From contig WRBA01000006.1 in NCBI GenBank assembly GCA_009779915.1, forward strand, positions 43,777-107,776: DNA of 64,000 nt. The letters are read 5' to 3'. This stretch comes from Defluviitaleaceae bacterium (lineage in GTDB: Bacteria; Bacillota; Clostridia; Lachnospirales; UBA5962). The translations under genes and the position numbers were made by a program. A model generated the notes under the pieces. It had not been told where the DNA came from. It did not search any database and saw nothing but the letters and a program-made list of their open reading frames with translations. Shown in pieces: positions 1 through 8,176 of this stretch; positions within the stretch are counted from its first letter, which is position 1, and the number at the start of each line of letters is the position of its first letter.

Positions 1-154
1 CATCATCTTTAGCGGTTCTTATAATAATTGTTACTGTATCACCTATATTTGGTTCAGGAGGATTTACGAAATTTGCGGTTTCATCACTAAATACGAACTC
101 AGCACGTAAATAGTTTATTTCATTTTGATTATTTTGGTTAATATTTTGTGACAT
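1..154 (-). CDS. Partial GH13-type glycosidase, N-terminus only
   Basis: Only the first 51 codons are inside the window; the gene runs off the left edge. The start is the ATG at 154, preceded by a GGAGGG ribosome site. The peptide contains FSDETANFVNPPEPNIGDTV, followed by a strand ending in RTAKDD. From memory this resembles the N-terminal beta-sandwich domain of clostridial alpha-amylase/neopullulanase-type GH13 enzymes, in which a similar SDET...Y..PPEP..GDTV stretch precedes the TIM barrel. No catalytic residues are visible. The gene lies 74 bp downstream of the XRE regulator on the same strand, so the two could be co-transcribed. Alternative: another secreted or cytoplasmic beta-sandwich protein. 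Function call is moderate. Confidence 0.5.
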   Translation of the reverse strand, partial: MSQNINQNNQNEINYLRAEFVFSDETANFVNPPEPNIGDTVTIIIRTAKDD

Positions 155-193
155 AGGCAAATAACCCTCCGAATGGTAAGTGGTAGCAAATAT

Positions 194-213
194 AGTATAA
201 CCGATGTTATACT
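194..213. promoter_or_regulatory. Inverted repeat before the GH13-like gene
   Basis: Perfect 8-bp arms AGTATAAC and GTTATACT separated by 4 bases, located 40 bp before the GH13-like start codon. Read on the minus strand it includes TTATACT, which would serve as a -10 box. It could be an operator overlapping a promoter; a function as a weak hairpin is equally possible. Confidence 0.35.
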
Positions 214-228
214 ACTTTGCACGGCTTA

Positions 229-837
229 TTAAAGATTATTCTTATTGATTATTCTTATTAACTGCGCTATAAGCCCTGCGATTAAAAATACAATCCAGCC
301 CGGGTGCCAGGCACCCCATATATAGCCTATAATCAAAAAAGCAGCAATAGCCACAGCATATACTATAAAAGAAAATTTATCCCTCATAGCACCATCAATT
401 ACAGAGGCAATTACAAACACAATCCAGCCCGGGTGCCAGGCACCCCATACAAAGCCTATAATCAAAAAGGCAATCAATGCGATAAAATAAATCTCAGCAC
501 GGAAAAAGCCTCTGATAGTAGTGGGTTCTTCATCTTCATCCTCATCTTCGTCCTCGTCCTCATCCTCATCCCAAAGTTTCTTTACAGGGGCAGGTTTTGG
601 CGTTTCCGGCTGCGGCTTTGGGTTAGCGGAGTTTGATATTGCATCATTTCTAAGTAAATAGTCCGTGGAAACATCAAAAATATTACTTAACTGTACAATA
701 TTATCCAAATCAGGAAAACTTTCGCTAAGCTCCCATTTAGAAACCGCTTGGCGGGATACAGTAATCTTCTCCGCCAGCTGCTCTTGTGATAATCCTTTTT
801 GTTTACGTAAGGTTTGAATTTTTTCTCCTAAAGTCAT
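229..837 (-). CDS. XRE-family regulator with acidic linker and duplicated membrane domain
   Basis: 202 aa from the ATG at 837, chosen because AGGAGG sits just before it and the product then begins MTLGEKIQTLRKQKGLSQEQ, the standard start of an XRE/Cro helix-turn-helix. Residues 1-60 form the DNA-binding domain (SRQAVSKWE recognition region). A proline-rich stretch and an acidic DEDEDE run follow at about 75-110. The C-terminal half is two hydrophobic hairpins that repeat each other: LIIGFVWGAWHPGWIVFVIA and LIIGYIWGAWHPGWIVFLIA. The layout, HTH plus membrane anchor, is known among Firmicutes regulators that sense at the membrane. The GH18 gene lies upstream on the same strand and the GH13-like gene downstream. 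Confidence 0.85.
   Translation of the reverse strand: MTLGEKIQTLRKQKGLSQEQLAEKITVSRQAVSKWELSESFPDLDNIVQLSNIFDVSTDYLLRNDAISNSANPKPQPETPKPAPVKKLWDEDEDEDEDEDEDEEPTTIRGFFRAEIYFIALIAFLIIGFVWGAWHPGWIVFVIASVIDGAMRDKFSFIVYAVAIAAFLIIGYIWGAWHPGWIVFLIAGLIAQLIRIINKNNL
291..449. repeat. Duplicated 30-bp segment inside the XRE gene, with a perfect palindrome
   Basis: Positions 291-320 and 420-449 are identical 30-bp segments. Each holds the palindrome GGGTGCC-A-GGCACCC (302-316 and 431-445). They encode the GAWHPGW part of the two membrane hairpins. The identity at DNA level shows recent duplication or gene conversion of this domain. Confidence 0.8.
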
Positions 838-952
838 AGGGTAATGCCTCCTAATATTTTTCTTTGATTTTACGTAATTTAGCCGGTTGCGTTCAAGCAA
901 GTATACTTTGAATATATGCAACCGACAGTTGCAATCATTGCAATCATTGGCT

Positions 953-981
953 TAGGTCAAGGTTCGACTCTCCTTGACCTA
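953..981. repeat. Short hairpin repeat, TAGGTCAAGG/CCTTGACCTA family
   Basis: TAGGTCAAGG and CCTTGACCTA form the arms around TTCGACTCT. The same unit occurs at 42757-42785, and a variant at 60751-60779. It sits between the XRE regulator and the GH18 gene; its role, possibly terminator-like, is unknown. Confidence 0.8.
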
Positions 982-1011
982 ATATTAGGAGGCGTAAGAT
1001 TAAAAACCATT

Positions 1012-2883
1012 CTACCTTAACTCGTTATAAAACAGCTCCCAAATTTCTTCCTTTTCAAGACCCCAAACCCACGCTGCAACTCCGCCTAAGTTATATCTGT
1101 GAACCAGCTCCACTTTTTTTGCCATAGAACGGTCATCTTCAAGCCATGTGCGGTAACGCCTCATACGGCCGTCTTCAAATATTTCAAATTCGGCATAGTA
1201 TTTGCCTATATCCTCCTGCCATTCAAAGACAGCACCGTTATCGGTTTCAAACATACGGCGGGCAAAATTCATACCAAGACTTCGTACACGGAAGCTCTCA
1301 ACTGACCCATCGTCATTTAATGTTTCTATCCAAACACGGGTGTAGAAGGGCACTCCAAGTAAAAGCCGCTCAGGAGGCACAGGAAGCTGACCGGGAGGCG
1401 GGTTTAGCACCATATTTTGAACAGCAGTCGTAACAAAGTCTATAGAGGCGTTAGGACCCGGCTCAGGGGAATGTATAGTATGTTCATCATAAGTCATTAC
1501 GGCAACAAAATCAACAGTTTGAGCGATTGCGCCGCGGTCATAATACAAACTCCAAGCAGCAGGGACGAACACAGCAGCAGAAAGGATGGCACCCCGCTCT
1601 CTCATTGGCGGCCAAAGCTCCCGTAAAAATTGGTGGAAATACCTTATGTCAACTTGACGTACCCGCTCAAAGTCGATATTTATACCGTCTAAATTATAAG
1701 TGTCAATATAATCCAGTATTTGGGCAATTACAAACTCCCGCCGTTCCTGATTAGAGAGTATAAGACCGGTTACATCACCATCTTCGCTGTCAAAAAGTTT
1801 AGGCCAGATATGATAGCCGCGACTATGTGCCCATGCCATATAATCCATACAGGCTATCGAAAGGAGTTCGCCGGAATAAGTCTCCCTATTAAAACGGAAC
1901 CACTGAGGTGATATTACATCAATTGCGTGGTGGTCGTTTTTAGTCCAAGGAGTGTTTTGAAACTGATACTCCATCATATCCCAAACCATGATAACCTTGC
2001 CGTCTATAGGGCGGGCTGGGATGTGTACAGGAAGGGGGCGGACAGGAGGCAAAATGGCAGTAAGCGCATTTATACTGCCTATATTATCCTCAAGTATATA
2101 ACCTATTAAACCGGTCTCTGTACGGACTCGGACGAAAGTATCGTTTATAGAACCCTCCATAAGGCTTTCAAGTCTGCTAAATTCCCGGCTGTGGAGATGG
2201 CTTTCCACCTCTTCATCAAAAGATAATATATTGAGAGGTGTATTTCCAGGCAAACTTTCTATAACAGGGCTCCATCTGTGAGGCTCAAAGCGTAAAGGGG
2301 AAGACGTTGTTGTATCGGCACTAAAATGTATATCAGCAGCGTGATTTATCCAAACTAAATATCCTTCTGCATGTTCGGCAAAATTTACTTCGGCATTGTA
2401 TTGGCTCCATAAAAAATCCCGCGGTATATAGGCAATGCCGTCCCTGTAATATATAGGAGTCGCAAGGGTTTCGGGGATGGCATTTACATAATATGTATTT
2501 TCTCCGGCGTCTATACGGATTACGAAATATTCATCGGTTATTGTAAGACGTCTTGTAGGTGCATCCCAAAATATCCATTCATCTATAAACTCCTCCACGA
2601 AAGATACAGGAAGATAAATATCCCCATTATGTATAATAGGGGGGTGATCCAATGTAATAATTTCACCCTCGAACATCATATGTAGAGCACCGGATTCAAG
2701 ACCATGAAATTCAAAATAATCAGCCTGCTCAGAATTAGGCGCAATGGTATTAATAAAAACCACGATAATGCCGGTGCCTAAAAATATGAATACGGCAGCC
2801 ATAATTATTAAAGGTAAATACCGGACGGCTCTCTTTTTTCCTTTATTGTATGAGCCTCTTGTTTGTCTGTCTTTATACTCCAT
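1012..2883 (-). CDS. Membrane-anchored GH18 glycoside hydrolase
   Basis: 623 aa from the ATG at 2883, which has AAAGGAG before it; a longer reading frame to 2946 has no ribosome site. A short basic cytoplasmic segment is followed by a transmembrane helix at about 20-45. Residues of about 60-195 resemble the copper-amine-oxidase-N-type stalk domain (PVSFVEEF, WDAPTRRLTI). About 215-275 looks like an SH3-type wall-binding domain. From about 290 to the end is the GH18 barrel, with LDGINIDFE whose last residue, E406, is the expected catalytic acid, plus MTYDEH and a GGVAAWVWGLE end strand. The architecture matches SleL/YaaH-like peptidoglycan or cortex hydrolases more than chitinases. It acts outside the membrane. 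Confidence 0.85.
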   Translation of the reverse strand: MEYKDRQTRGSYNKGKKRAVRYLPLIIMAAVFIFLGTGIIVVFINTIAPNSEQADYFEFHGLESGALHMMFEGEIITLDHPPIIHNGDIYLPVSFVEEFIDEWIFWDAPTRRLTITDEYFVIRIDAGENTYYVNAIPETLATPIYYRDGIAYIPRDFLWSQYNAEVNFAEHAEGYLVWINHAADIHFSADTTTSSPLRFEPHRWSPVIESLPGNTPLNILSFDEEVESHLHSREFSRLESLMEGSINDTFVRVRTETGLIGYILEDNIGSINALTAILPPVRPLPVHIPARPIDGKVIMVWDMMEYQFQNTPWTKNDHHAIDVISPQWFRFNRETYSGELLSIACMDYMAWAHSRGYHIWPKLFDSEDGDVTGLILSNQERREFVIAQILDYIDTYNLDGINIDFERVRQVDIRYFHQFLRELWPPMRERGAILSAAVFVPAAWSLYYDRGAIAQTVDFVAVMTYDEHTIHSPEPGPNASIDFVTTAVQNMVLNPPPGQLPVPPERLLLGVPFYTRVWIETLNDDGSVESFRVRSLGMNFARRMFETDNGAVFEWQEDIGKYYAEFEIFEDGRMRRYRTWLEDDRSMAKKVELVHRYNLGGVAAWVWGLEKEEIWELFYNELR

Positions 2884-2940
2884 TAATATTACTCCTTTAT
2901 TAAAATCATATATATTCTTTGAAAGAATCAATAGGCAATG

Positions 2941-3013
2941 GTACATAATTGGTTTCAGACAATTTTTCTATCGCTCTTTGCCTCAACACTCTCCTTGACC
3001 TATGCACCGTTGC
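2941..3013. repeat. Dispersed repeat copy, TATGCAC-GTTGC family
   Basis: Contains TTTCTATCGCTCTTTG and ends TATGCACCGTTGC. It is homologous to 30341-30408 over most of its length, but its 3' part carries CTCTCCTTGACC, the arm of the TAGGTCAAGG hairpin family. It therefore looks like a hybrid of two repeat modules. It occupies the leader of the GH18 gene. Confidence 0.65.
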
Positions 3014-3078
3014 TAATAGTATATGTCGAATTTTACCACATTTAGAAAGAAATTAACCTTAAGTTTTCTTTAAAGCAT

Positions 3079-3112
3079 AAAAAAACTCCCTGATTTTAGT
3101 AAATCAAGGAGC
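3079..3112 (-). terminator. Terminator of the divIVA-like gene (distal copy)
   Basis: On the minus strand, CTCC-TGATTT/AAATCA-GGAG forms a hairpin followed by seven T residues. A second copy of the same 38-bp segment, without the T run, is at 3322-3360; about 210 bp of repeat element separates the two. Confidence 0.75.
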
Positions 3113-3175
3113 TTGGATTGTCGACAAATCCCACTTGCATGGAGGGAAGGGCTTGGGAAACCGTAGGTTTACCAA

Positions 3176-3320
3176 GTTAAATCCGCAAGGCGGGCTTTGC
3201 CCGCCTGAGGAAAATCGGCTGTCCGCAAGCCTTTAGGCTTGCAAGTCGATTTTTCATACAGTACATCGTTAAAATGGCAAAGCCATTTTAACGACAGGCT
3301 GGCGACTTGCTCGACAGCCT
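3176..3320 (-). repeat. Multi-hairpin structured repeat, copy A
   Basis: Successive hairpins on one strand: GGCGGGC-TTT-GCCCGCC (3189-3205), then GAGGA, a long stem with inner GCAAGCC-TTTA-GGCTTGC (about 3211-3255), the spacer ATACAGTACAT, and CGTTAAAATGGC/GCCATTTTAACG (3267-3293), then AGGCTG/CAGCCT. Copies B, C and D share the order of stems but not the stem sequences. Oriented with the TTAAAATGG stem facing the end of the divIVA-like gene. It is flanked by the duplicated terminator segment. Confidence 0.8.
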
Positions 3321-3365
3321 CAAACTCCCTGATTTTAGTAAATCAAGGAGCTTGGATTGTTAATA

Positions 3366-3878
3366 TTATTCATCGTTAGGGTCAATGGGAGAATTGTCAT
3401 AAACACTTATAGTATTACTTGGTATGGGGTTATTAGGAATAGGAGGGGGAGGAGTAATCGGAACCTCATGCTGCTGCGGTTGCTGGCTGCCCGCAGTGTG
3501 ACCACCTAATTCTTCCAAATAATTATCAAGCTCATTAACTCTCATTAATATTTCTCTAAAATCAGCGGCATTGGCTTTTAATAAGTATTTTTCAACAAGT
3601 TCCGTATAATCTCTTTCAAAGCGAGCTACTAAGCGGCGCTGCTTGTCGAGAGAGGCAGAAATTTTATCAAGATGCTCAACCGCTTCCTGTTTAATGCTTT
3701 TTGCAGCCAAATCAGCATTTCTGATAATATTATCGGCGGCGATTTGTGCATTAATCATAGTGTTTGCAATGGCAGCATCCTTGTTTTTGTACTCAAAAAT
3801 TGTCTTTTCGAGACTGCTGATATAATTATCGACCTCATCCGTGTGATATCCATTTTTTACAATATTAAAGCTTGGCAT
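3366..3878 (-). CDS. DivIVA-domain protein
   Basis: 170 aa. The first 35 residues (MPSFNIVKNGYHTDEVDNYI) match the DivIVA N-terminal membrane-binding segment with its GYxxxEVDxY signature. Residues of about 25-120 are heptad-rich and predicted coiled coil. The tail, about 130-170, is proline- and asparagine-rich and probably disordered. DivIVA-family proteins sit at curved membranes and recruit division or wall-synthesis partners; which process this short one serves is not clear. AAAGGATG precedes the ATG. It is a single-gene unit with tadA divergent to it. Confidence 0.8.
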   Translation of the reverse strand: MPSFNIVKNGYHTDEVDNYISSLEKTIFEYKNKDAAIANTMINAQIAADNIIRNADLAAKSIKQEAVEHLDKISASLDKQRRLVARFERDYTELVEKYLLKANAADFREILMRVNELDNYLEELGGHTAGSQQPQQHEVPITPPPPIPNNPIPSNTISVYDNSPIDPNDE

Positions 3879-4051
3879 CTTTAAAACATCCTTTCTGTGG
3901 TGTATACTGTATATAGTGGCAAACTTTGATTAAACAACGACATTTTTCGAAAAAAGTCGAGCAAAATCATATATGTGAATCATTCTAACACAAACAATGT
4001 AAATATGCAAACAAAATTACTAAAAATAACCAAAATTTTAGGAGAATTACA

Positions 4052-4516
4052 ATGGAGCATAGTTTTTTCATGAAAGAAGCCTTAAAAGAAGCTGCAAAGG
4101 CTCTTAAAATAAAGGAAGTACCCATTGGCTGCGTAATAGTTTTTGATGGCATTATAATAGGCAGAGGGTACAACCGCCGCACAGTGGATAAAAACTCCCT
4201 TAAACATGCGGAAATAATTGCAATTAACGAAGCCTGCGCGTTTATGGGGGACTGGCGCCTCGAAAACTGTCATATTTTTGTGACAGTGGAGCCTTGCCCT
4301 ATGTGTGCCGGAGCTATATTACAAGCCCGTATGAAAAGCCTGTGTTTTGGCACAAAAAATAAAAAGGCAGGGGCTTGCGGTTCCGTTATAGATATTTTTA
4401 CCAATAATGGGTTTAATCATACAGTGGAGGTAAAATCTGAGATTATGGCACAAGAATGCGGCGAGCTTATGAGCGGTTTTTTTGCCGGACTTAGAAAGGG
4501 TGAAGATTTAGCCTAA
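4052..4516 (+). CDS. tadA: tRNA-specific adenosine-34 deaminase
   Basis: 154 aa, the usual TadA length. It converts A34 to inosine in tRNA-Arg(ACG). Zinc-binding and catalytic residues are all visible: H52-A-E54 and P81-C82-P-M-C85. The region before contains no competing gene; TAGGAGAA lies 8 bases before the ATG. Its last four bases overlap the stop end of the convergent small RHH gene. In many Clostridia tadA lies just before the SRP RNA-dnaX cluster, as here. Confidence 0.95.
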   Translation: MEHSFFMKEALKEAAKALKIKEVPIGCVIVFDGIIIGRGYNRRTVDKNSLKHAEIIAINEACAFMGDWRLENCHIFVTVEPCPMCAGAILQARMKSLCFGTKNKKAGACGSVIDIFTNNGFNHTVEVKSEIMAQECGELMSGFFAGLRKGEDLA

Positions 4517-4701
4517 TCTTCGCCTTCTTCAGATACCTCAATTTCAATTACACCATGCTCTTTTTCAAAATCTCTTATAGACTTGTGAATAAGATACATT
4601 ATTTGACCGCTTACTGAGCGGTCATCATATTTTGCTACATAATGAAATTTTTTAAGAGTGGTATCGTTGATACGCATACCAAAATGACGTTGTTTATCCA
4701 T
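4513..4701 (-). CDS. Small ribbon-helix-helix-like protein
   Basis: 62 aa with AAAGGAG before the ATG. The pattern FGMRINDTTLKKFHYVAKYD, then SVSGQIMYLIHKSIRDFEKE, fits an Arc/CopG-type fold: one short beta strand followed by two helices, with a basic strand expected to contact DNA. The acidic tail EVSEEGED is unusual for a repressor. No partner toxin gene is adjacent, so an antitoxin role is not supported. Overlaps tadA tail-to-tail by 4 bases. Confidence 0.7.
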   Translation of the reverse strand: MDKQRHFGMRINDTTLKKFHYVAKYDDRSVSGQIMYLIHKSIRDFEKEHGVIEIEVSEEGED

Positions 4702-4841
4702 ATTTAATCTCCTTTAGCTGAAAATAAACTAATAATGTGTTTATCTTAAGTCAAAATTATGATACAATTCCTGTATGTTCTAATTATTAGATTAATACTA
4801 GTTAATTATCAGCACTTAATTTAAGCGAAGGAGGTACCAAT

Positions 4842-5048
4842 ATGAATTGTACACAATATTACTGTATTTACAGTAGAAGGAAAAAATGCATATTAGATAA
4901 TCCCAGAATAAACTCGGAAGGTGTATGCGAAGACTGCATCATAGTATCTTCAGATAAGAATTTTAATGAAGCGAAAAAAGAAAAAGAATTACAGAAAATG
5001 AAGGATTATTGGGCTAAACAAGACAAGGTCAATCTTGACAATATGTAG
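4842..5048 (+). CDS. Small cysteine-containing protein
   Basis: 68 aa, AAGGAGG before the ATG. Five cysteines lie in the first half (C3, C8, C17, C29, C32), the last pair as CEDC, which could bind zinc or an iron-sulfur centre. The C-terminal half is charged and helical. I do not recognise a named family. It stands alone between the RHH gene and the repeat that precedes the SRP RNA. Confidence 0.65.
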   Translation: MNCTQYYCIYSRRKKCILDNPRINSEGVCEDCIIVSSDKNFNEAKKEKELQKMKDYWAKQDKVNLDNM

Positions 5049-5102
5049 TTAGTGTGGTACGCTAGTTTTCTAAAAGGGTTAGATATGCGAAATAGTTTTT
5101 AG

Positions 5103-5207
5103 CGTCGCAGACTTTAATCCCCAGGGCGAGCTTTGCTCGTCCGATAACAAACGGTAAAAGCCGTAAAAATGCAAGGACGGCGCAGTCGGCAGTGCGTTTT
5201 TACGAAA
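5103..5207 (+). repeat. Multi-hairpin structured repeat, copy E (lacks the second stem)
   Basis: Begins CGCAGACTTTAATCC, matching CGCAGATTTTAAATCC of copy B. It has GGGCGAGC-TTT-GCTCGTCC and a distal CGTAAAAATGC/GCGTTTTTACG stem, but the long middle stem is missing. It ends about 10 bases before the SRP RNA, so the SRP RNA promoter must lie in or at the edge of the element. Confidence 0.65.
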
Positions 5208-5214
5208 TTAAAAC

Positions 5215-5405
5215 TTTCCGTGCTAGCCGGGGCGTTAGCGGCGTCTTGTACCGATAGCTTTAGTTGGGGTGATGTTTGCATTAGGTTTTTGGGTCTTATA
5301 CGGTGATTTCCTGTGAAGCGTGTCAGGTTCGGAAGAAAGCAGCACTAAGCGGTTCTGGTCATGCGTGTAAATCCTCCCAATTATCAACTGCAAATGCACG
5401 GATTT
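5215..5405 (+). ncRNA. ffs: Signal recognition particle RNA with Alu domain
   Basis: The conserved S-domain core is present (TGTCAGGTTCGGAAGAAAGC then AGCACTAAG at about 5318-5348). The 5' part GTGCTAGCCGGGG...TTAGCGG...CTTGTACC is the Alu-domain signature of Firmicute scRNA. TCCGTGC at 5217-5223 pairs with GCACGGA at 5396-5402, setting the ends. About 190 nt, shorter than the roughly 270 nt of Bacillus. Placement immediately before dnaX is the classical one. Confidence 0.9.
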
Positions 5406-5417
5406 TTAATAGGAACA

Positions 5418-5442
5418 GCCTTGCGCTTTGCGGGGCTTTTTT
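5418..5442 (+). terminator. Terminator after SRP RNA
   Basis: GCC-TT-GCG-CTTT-GCG-G-GGC followed by six T residues, between the SRP RNA and the dnaX ribosome site. Confidence 0.7.
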
Positions 5443-5459
5443 GTGAGTGGAGGATGATT

Positions 5460-7061
5460 ATGCCCCATTTAGCTTTATATAGACGGCTTCGTCCAAAGGA
5501 TTTTTCAGAAATAATAGGGCAGGAGCATATAGTACGGATACTTAAAAACCAGCTTAGTACAGGCACTGTCAGTCATGCCTATCTTTTTTGCGGCACAAGA
5601 GGCACAGGTAAGACTTCTATGGCAAAAATCCTTGCAAAGGCACTAAATTGCACAAATTTAACTGATGACGGACCTTGTGGGGAATGCCAAAGCTGCATTG
5701 CCGCCGCGCAAAATCGTAATTTAAACATAATCGAAATAGATGCCGCGTCTAACAACGGTGTTGATAATATTCGTGAAATAAGGGAAGAGGTAAAATACCC
5801 CCCTCAAGATAATGGAGTAAAGGTTTATATTATTGATGAGGTTCATATGCTTTCAACCGGGGCTTTTAACGCCCTTTTAAAGACCTTGGAGGAGCCGCCT
5901 GCAAAAGTTGTATTTATTTTAGCCACGACGGATCCTCAGCGTATTCCCGCAACTATACTTTCAAGATGTGTACGCCTTGATTTCAGGCGCATTACAGTGG
6001 ATGAAATGAACGCGGCATTAAGAGAGTTTACAGGTGCGGAAAATATACAAATAACCGATGAGGCATTAAGATATATTTGCTCTATCTCAGACGGTGCAAT
6101 GCGGGATGCTCTGAGTCTATTAGATCAGTGCATATCCTACTATCCTGATGAGGAGATTGGGCTAAATAATGTTTTGGAACTGACAGGTGCGGTGGATAAC
6201 CGTGTTTTCTTTGATTTAATGGAAGCGTTAATAGCCTTTGACAGCGGGAAATCCTTGAGCGTTATAGATGATATGGTGAATAAGGGTCGCGATGTCAACC
6301 GTTTTATTTCGGATTTTATTTATCATCTTAGAAATCTTTTGATAATAACTTCATCTGAAGCTACAGGGGATATACTCGTTTCGGAACGAGAAAAATATAT
6401 AGAACAGGGCAAGAAAGCGGGCAGCCAGCGTATTATGGCTTTTATACATGAATTTTCGGCACTTTCTGCTGCTTTGCGCTTTTCATTTAATGAACGGATA
6501 ATGCTTGAATGTTTGTGCATTAAACTGTGTAATCCGCAAAGTGATGAAAGTGGGGATAACAGTGCCCTTATAGCACGGATTGAGAAGCTTGAGAGTATAC
6601 CTCGGGCTGTAAGTTTGCCAAAGGCTGAAAAAGTGCCTCAGCCTGACGATACGATAAAACCGTGGGCCCCCAGCGGACTGCCTAAACCTACAGCTAAGTC
6701 CATATCTAAGTCCTTGCCAAAAGATATAGATACCGTTGTTTCCGAGTGGCCAGCTTTTAGGAAAACTTTCCAAGCCCCTATAAGTGCCTTTCTTGAAGAT
6801 ACTAGGCTGGAGCCTTTGGGAGAAGGTTTGTGTATTGTGTTTTCCAACAACTCTTGGATATCCCATGTAAGCGAACGTAAAGGTATGATAAGTGAGGCGT
6901 TTTTGGAAAAATATGGTAAAGATTTCCCTCTGACTTTTATAGCCGCATCAGAATATAATATCAGGCATGGAGAAAAGAGCAGCGAGCCGGATACTAAAAA
7001 AGCAGACGCGGCAAAACAGCTGGCGGAGAAGCTTGGTAATGTGGAGATAGAGTGGGAGTAA
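5460..7061 (+). CDS. dnaX: DNA polymerase III subunits gamma and tau
   Basis: 533 aa from the ATG at 5460 (GTGGAGGATG before it); a longer frame to 5361 would run into the SRP RNA. AAA+ clamp-loader ATPase: Walker A GTRGTGKTS at 45-53, zinc cysteines C64, C73, C76 and C79, Walker B DEVHML, SRC arginine-finger motif. Domains I-III end near 370; the remaining tail is the tau-specific region that contacts DnaB and the polymerase. No slippery A-run is obvious, so gamma may not be made. First gene of dnaX-ybaB-recR. Confidence 0.97.
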   Translation: MPHLALYRRLRPKDFSEIIGQEHIVRILKNQLSTGTVSHAYLFCGTRGTGKTSMAKILAKALNCTNLTDDGPCGECQSCIAAAQNRNLNIIEIDAASNNGVDNIREIREEVKYPPQDNGVKVYIIDEVHMLSTGAFNALLKTLEEPPAKVVFILATTDPQRIPATILSRCVRLDFRRITVDEMNAALREFTGAENIQITDEALRYICSISDGAMRDALSLLDQCISYYPDEEIGLNNVLELTGAVDNRVFFDLMEALIAFDSGKSLSVIDDMVNKGRDVNRFISDFIYHLRNLLIITSSEATGDILVSEREKYIEQGKKAGSQRIMAFIHEFSALSAALRFSFNERIMLECLCIKLCNPQSDESGDNSALIARIEKLESIPRAVSLPKAEKVPQPDDTIKPWAPSGLPKPTAKSISKSLPKDIDTVVSEWPAFRKTFQAPISAFLEDTRLEPLGEGLCIVFSNNSWISHVSERKGMISEAFLEKYGKDFPLTFIAASEYNIRHGEKSSEPDTKKADAAKQLAEKLGNVEIEWE

Positions 7062-7140
7062 TTATACAAACAATGTGGCGAGGCATATTTTACTGATGAA
7101 GTTATATAATGTAGCGTAATATAAAAGGAGGCTGAATTTT

Positions 7141-7494
7141 ATGGCAAAAGGCAGAGGCGGTATGGGACCTATGGGTGGCATGGGCGGCGGCATGAATATG
7201 AATAATCTTATGAAGCAAGCCCAAAAAATGCAGCAGCAAATGGCAGAGGCGCAAGCAACCCTTGCTGAGAAAAATCTTGAAGTAACTTCAGGGGGCGGTG
7301 CGATTAAGATTATTATAACCGGCGCGAAGGAGATTAAAGAGATTAAGCTTAAAGCTGACGTAGTTGACCCGGATGATGTGGAAATGCTTGAGGATTTACT
7401 TCTTTCCGCAATTAATGAGGCTTTTAGGCAGGCTGAGGAGCTTTCGAATAAGGAAATGGGCAAGTTTACCGGTGGAATGGGGTTACCCTTTTAG
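7141..7494 (+). CDS. YbaB/EbfC family nucleoid-associated protein
   Basis: 117 aa. Small dimeric DNA-binding protein that is nearly always encoded between dnaX and recR. The N-terminus is a Gly/Met-rich tail ([12 protein letters not shown]) followed by the helix [19 protein letters not shown] and the beta sheet with [18 protein letters not shown] precedes the ATG. 79 bp follow dnaX and recR begins 18 bp after, consistent with one operon. Confidence 0.95.
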   Translation: MAKGRGGMGPMGGMGGGMNMNNLMKQAQKMQQQMAEAQATLAEKNLEVTSGGGAIKIIITGAKEIKEIKLKADVVDPDDVEMLEDLLLSAINEAFRQAEELSNKEMGKFTGGMGLPF

Positions 7495-7512
7495 GGCTAG
7501 GGAGGATTACAA

Positions 7513-8109
7513 CTGAATTATTACGGAGACTGTGTAACACGACTTATAGAGGAATTTAACAAGCTGCCGGGGATTGGTGCTAAATCGGCCCAGCGGCTTG
7601 CTTTTCATGTGATAAATATGGATATGGATAGTGCCGCAGCTCTTTCAAACTCTATAGTGGAAGCCAGGAAAAATTCGAAATTTTGCAATATATGCTGTAA
7701 TTTAACCGACAAGTATATATGCAATATATGCGACTCACATAAAAGGAACCAAAGCCTTATTATGGTGGTGGAAGATCCGCGGGATATGGCTGCTTATGAA
7801 AAAATAGGTGAATTTGACGGGCTGTATCATATACTTAATGGGCGCCTTTCGCCAATGAATGGAATAGGACCTGATGATATTCGTATAAAAGAGCTTATTA
7901 AACGGCTTGATGAAAGGGTTTTAGAAGTTGTCCTCGCAACTAACCCTAATGTTGAAGGGGAAGCCACCGCTATGTATATTGCAAAGCTTGTAAAGCCCTT
8001 AGGTATATCTGTAACAAGGATTGCTCATGGAGTGCCGGTTGGCAGCGACTTAGAGCAAGTAGACGGGCTTACACTGTCAAGGGCTCTTTCAGGGCGTATA
8101 GAAATATAA
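7513..8109 (+). CDS. recR: Recombination protein RecR, starting at CTG
   Basis: 198 aa if it starts at CTG 7513-7515, exactly the usual RecR length. The frame has a stop at 7498-7500, and no ATG, GTG or TTG lies between it and the N-terminal helix-hairpin-helix, so a CTG start seven bases after GGGAGGA is the only one giving the conserved [20 protein letters not shown]. Zinc cysteines C58, C61, C70, C73; Toprim domain from VVEDPRD to IAHGVPVG. It acts with RecF/RecO in loading RecA at gaps. The first in-frame GTG (7609) would remove the DNA-binding HhH. Confidence 0.93.
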   Translation: MNYYGDCVTRLIEEFNKLPGIGAKSAQRLAFHVINMDMDSAAALSNSIVEARKNSKFCNICCNLTDKYICNICDSHKRNQSLIMVVEDPRDMAAYEKIGEFDGLYHILNGRLSPMNGIGPDDIRIKELIKRLDERVLEVVLATNPNVEGEATAMYIAKLVKPLGISVTRIAHGVPVGSDLEQVDGLTLSRALSGRIEI

Positions 8110-8176
8110 TGTGATACCCTCCCTATAAGAGCCTGCTTAATATCTCCATGAATACATATGTCATATATTGATTTGG

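Noticed and set aside
304..636. 110-codon plus-strand ORF at the left end
   Set aside because: Antisense to the XRE gene; its repeats come from the internal duplication of that gene.
953..981. TTCGACTCTCC as a tRNA T-arm fragment or attachment site
   Set aside because: The loop resembles a T-loop, but no acceptor or anticodon arm is present and no integrase is near.
4513..4701. Antitoxin of a toxin-antitoxin pair
   Set aside because: The RHH-like fold fits, but no toxin ORF lies on either side.
5361..5459. 33-codon N-terminal extension of dnaX
   Set aside because: It overlaps the SRP RNA and its terminator and has no ribosome site; ATG 5460 has GGAGG and gives the usual DnaX start.
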